64,000 bases of DNA from Sarcophilus harrisii (Eukaryota; Chordata; Mammalia; Dasyuromorphia; Dasyuridae), in contig NC_045430.1 in NCBI RefSeq assembly GCF_902635505.1, forward strand, positions 30,213,564 through 30,277,563. Direction: 5' to 3'. The notes beneath the pieces were generated by a model that saw only the letters and a list, made by a program, of their open reading frames with translations, made no database searches and was not told the DNA's origin. Shown one piece after another: positions 63,045 to 64,000 of the stretch; the first letter of the stretch is position 1; every line of letters begins with the position of its first letter. A program made the translations under genes and the position numbers.

Positions 63045-63530
63045 AATTAACTTTATTTTGTGTAGAAGTATAGTACCTTGTAATCTTATTTTTCTAGAGA
63101 TTTATCCTTATTTTCTTTGACTTGTATAATATTGATTCATTATTTCAAGGCCTTTGGGAAAGAAATTTTTTTTATTTTTTTCTGCTTAATTTTTCCTTTG
63201 AGGGTTTCTGCCCTTTCCCCTCCTCTTAAGGATAGGATGGAATCCAGCATACATTTGTCACTGTTTCGATGTGGTATAGAAGAATGTGCTTTATCACTCT
63301 TTCTGGAACTCTCCACAAGTACTTGGATTGAGGCTGTTGCTGGTACTGGACTAAATGAATCCAGAGTCAGTTTTCTCATACTTAACTATACTTTTGATAG
63401 CTTTGCCTATAAGCTTTTCTGCAAAGTCACCCACTTATTTCATGAAAAAGACTGAGAAATTTAGATGGTGAGGTCAATAATACAGAAATTACTTCTTGCA
63501 TTAATAAAATGATAACTCATTCTGTTTTAG
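63045..63530. other. Unique intronic sequence
   Basis: Open frames run through it on both strands (112 codons plus at 63117, 79 codons minus at 63140). It shows none of the repeat features of its surroundings. No splice-bounded exon or known domain could be recognised. Confidence 0.35.
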
Positions 63531-63537
63531 GACACCT

Positions 63538-63762
63538 AGTTGTGTTGGGACCCAGTGGAGAAAGCACTAGGCATATAGTCAGGAAGCCCTGAGTTCAAAT
63601 AGGGTCTTTGACACTAGCTGCATGACCTTGGGCAAGTCAGTTAACCAATTTACCTTAATCCACTGGAGAAGGAAATGGCAAATCACTCCGATATCTTTGC
63701 CAAGAAAGCCAGTGGACAATATTGGTATGCTATGGTTCACAATGACTGAATAACAAATTCTA
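63538..63762 (+). repeat. SINE with RTE/BovB-like tail, full length
   Basis: Head 'ggagaaagcactaggcatat', 'caggaagccctgagttcaaa' and 'gcatgaccttgggcaagtca', tail 'actggagaaggaaatggcaa' and 'atcactccgatatctttgcc', ending 'cacaatgactgaataacaa'. Confidence 0.85.
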
Positions 63763-64000
63763 TTCCATTGTGCTCAGTACTGTGCCAAGCAGTACTCTGT
63801 GTTATCCAAATAAATTCTTGGACATCATTCAAAAAGGGGAAGGGGCGAGGAATACACTGAATCAGCTGATGAAGTGAGAAATGCTTTCCAGATAGAAGAA
63901 TCTAAAGATGTCAAGACTAGCAGGACCTGGACTTATACTCTTTTCACTAGATTGCAACCAGGATCATTCTTTGACTTGTAAGACTTGATCACAAGGCAAC
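63763..64000. other. Intronic sequence, unassigned
   Basis: Nothing recognisable up to the window edge. Confidence 0.35.

Larger units (their letters stand above)
51977..64000 (+). other. First intron of the CpG-island gene (partial)
   Basis: It begins with GTGAGTGAG at the exon 1 donor. It has a GC-rich first 0.8 kb, then AT-rich sequence with antisense L1 and L2 fragments and few young SINEs. Most of its L1 and L2 copies lie antisense to the gene, a common bias because sense L1 polyadenylation signals are selected against. No convincing in-frame exon is seen, so the intron probably runs beyond the window. Confidence 0.55.

Noticed and set aside
1-64000. CRISPR array, operon, phage or other prokaryotic system
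   Set aside because: The window is plainly mammalian: SINEs, LINEs, a CpG-island promoter and splice signals. No regularly spaced direct repeats with unique spacers and no dense same-strand gene set were seen.

Overview
This is nuclear DNA from a mammal, almost certainly a marsupial. It is saturated with MIR/THER-type tRNA SINEs, SINEs whose tails resemble RTE/BovB LINEs, a young SINE of the marsupial WALLSI/WSINE kind, L2 fragments, and LINE-1 3' ends of the marsupial type. The young SINE has the ending 'gtgaccctgggcaagtcact taaccc' plus an A tail, which fits Australian marsupials slightly better than opossum. That last point rests on remembered consensus sequences, not a search.

Layout. 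Positions 1-51.4 kb look intergenic. No convincing protein-coding exon was found there, and the open frames are short, repeat-derived or unsupported. Notable parts are: a three-unit tandem duplication inside an old SINE (10.6-11.1 kb); a LINE-1-derived element of HAL1-like layout (12.0-15.1 kb) carrying a solo LTR; a run of L1 3' ends and microsatellites (22.9-24.5 kb); a purine-rich block (25.8-26.2 kb); a fold-back inverted repeat (32.66-32.74 kb); and a small isolated CpG-rich block (37.44-37.75 kb). The CpG block lies between two related direct-repeat segments, next to an AT-rich minisatellite. Three related non-autonomous hAT elements lie at 10.2, 28.4 and 47.5 kb.

The one solid gene signal is a strong CpG-island promoter at about 51.4-52.75 kb. 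It has GC boxes, a CCAAT box, a palindromic CRE, an ARE/MARE-like site and a GCC/GCT triplet tract. An AAGATGGCGGC element contains a strong-context ATG at 51955 on the + strand. The first coding exon is tiny (M-A-A-L-A-A-T plus one base) and ends at a near-consensus donor at 51976/51977. The rest of the window, 51977-64000, is then the first intron of this gene, and its later exons lie beyond the window or are not recognisable. I could not identify the gene from seven residues.

Several repeat-free stretches (about 1.5, 11.4, 19.5, 21.3, 26.6-27.3, 37.8 and 46.3 kb) look like candidate conserved non-coding or regulatory DNA, but this cannot be shown without alignment. I see no CRISPR array, bacterial operon or new enzymatic system. 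The oddest structures are two long near-perfect hairpins with 15-base loops, best explained as fold-back template-switch events, and several local duplications.
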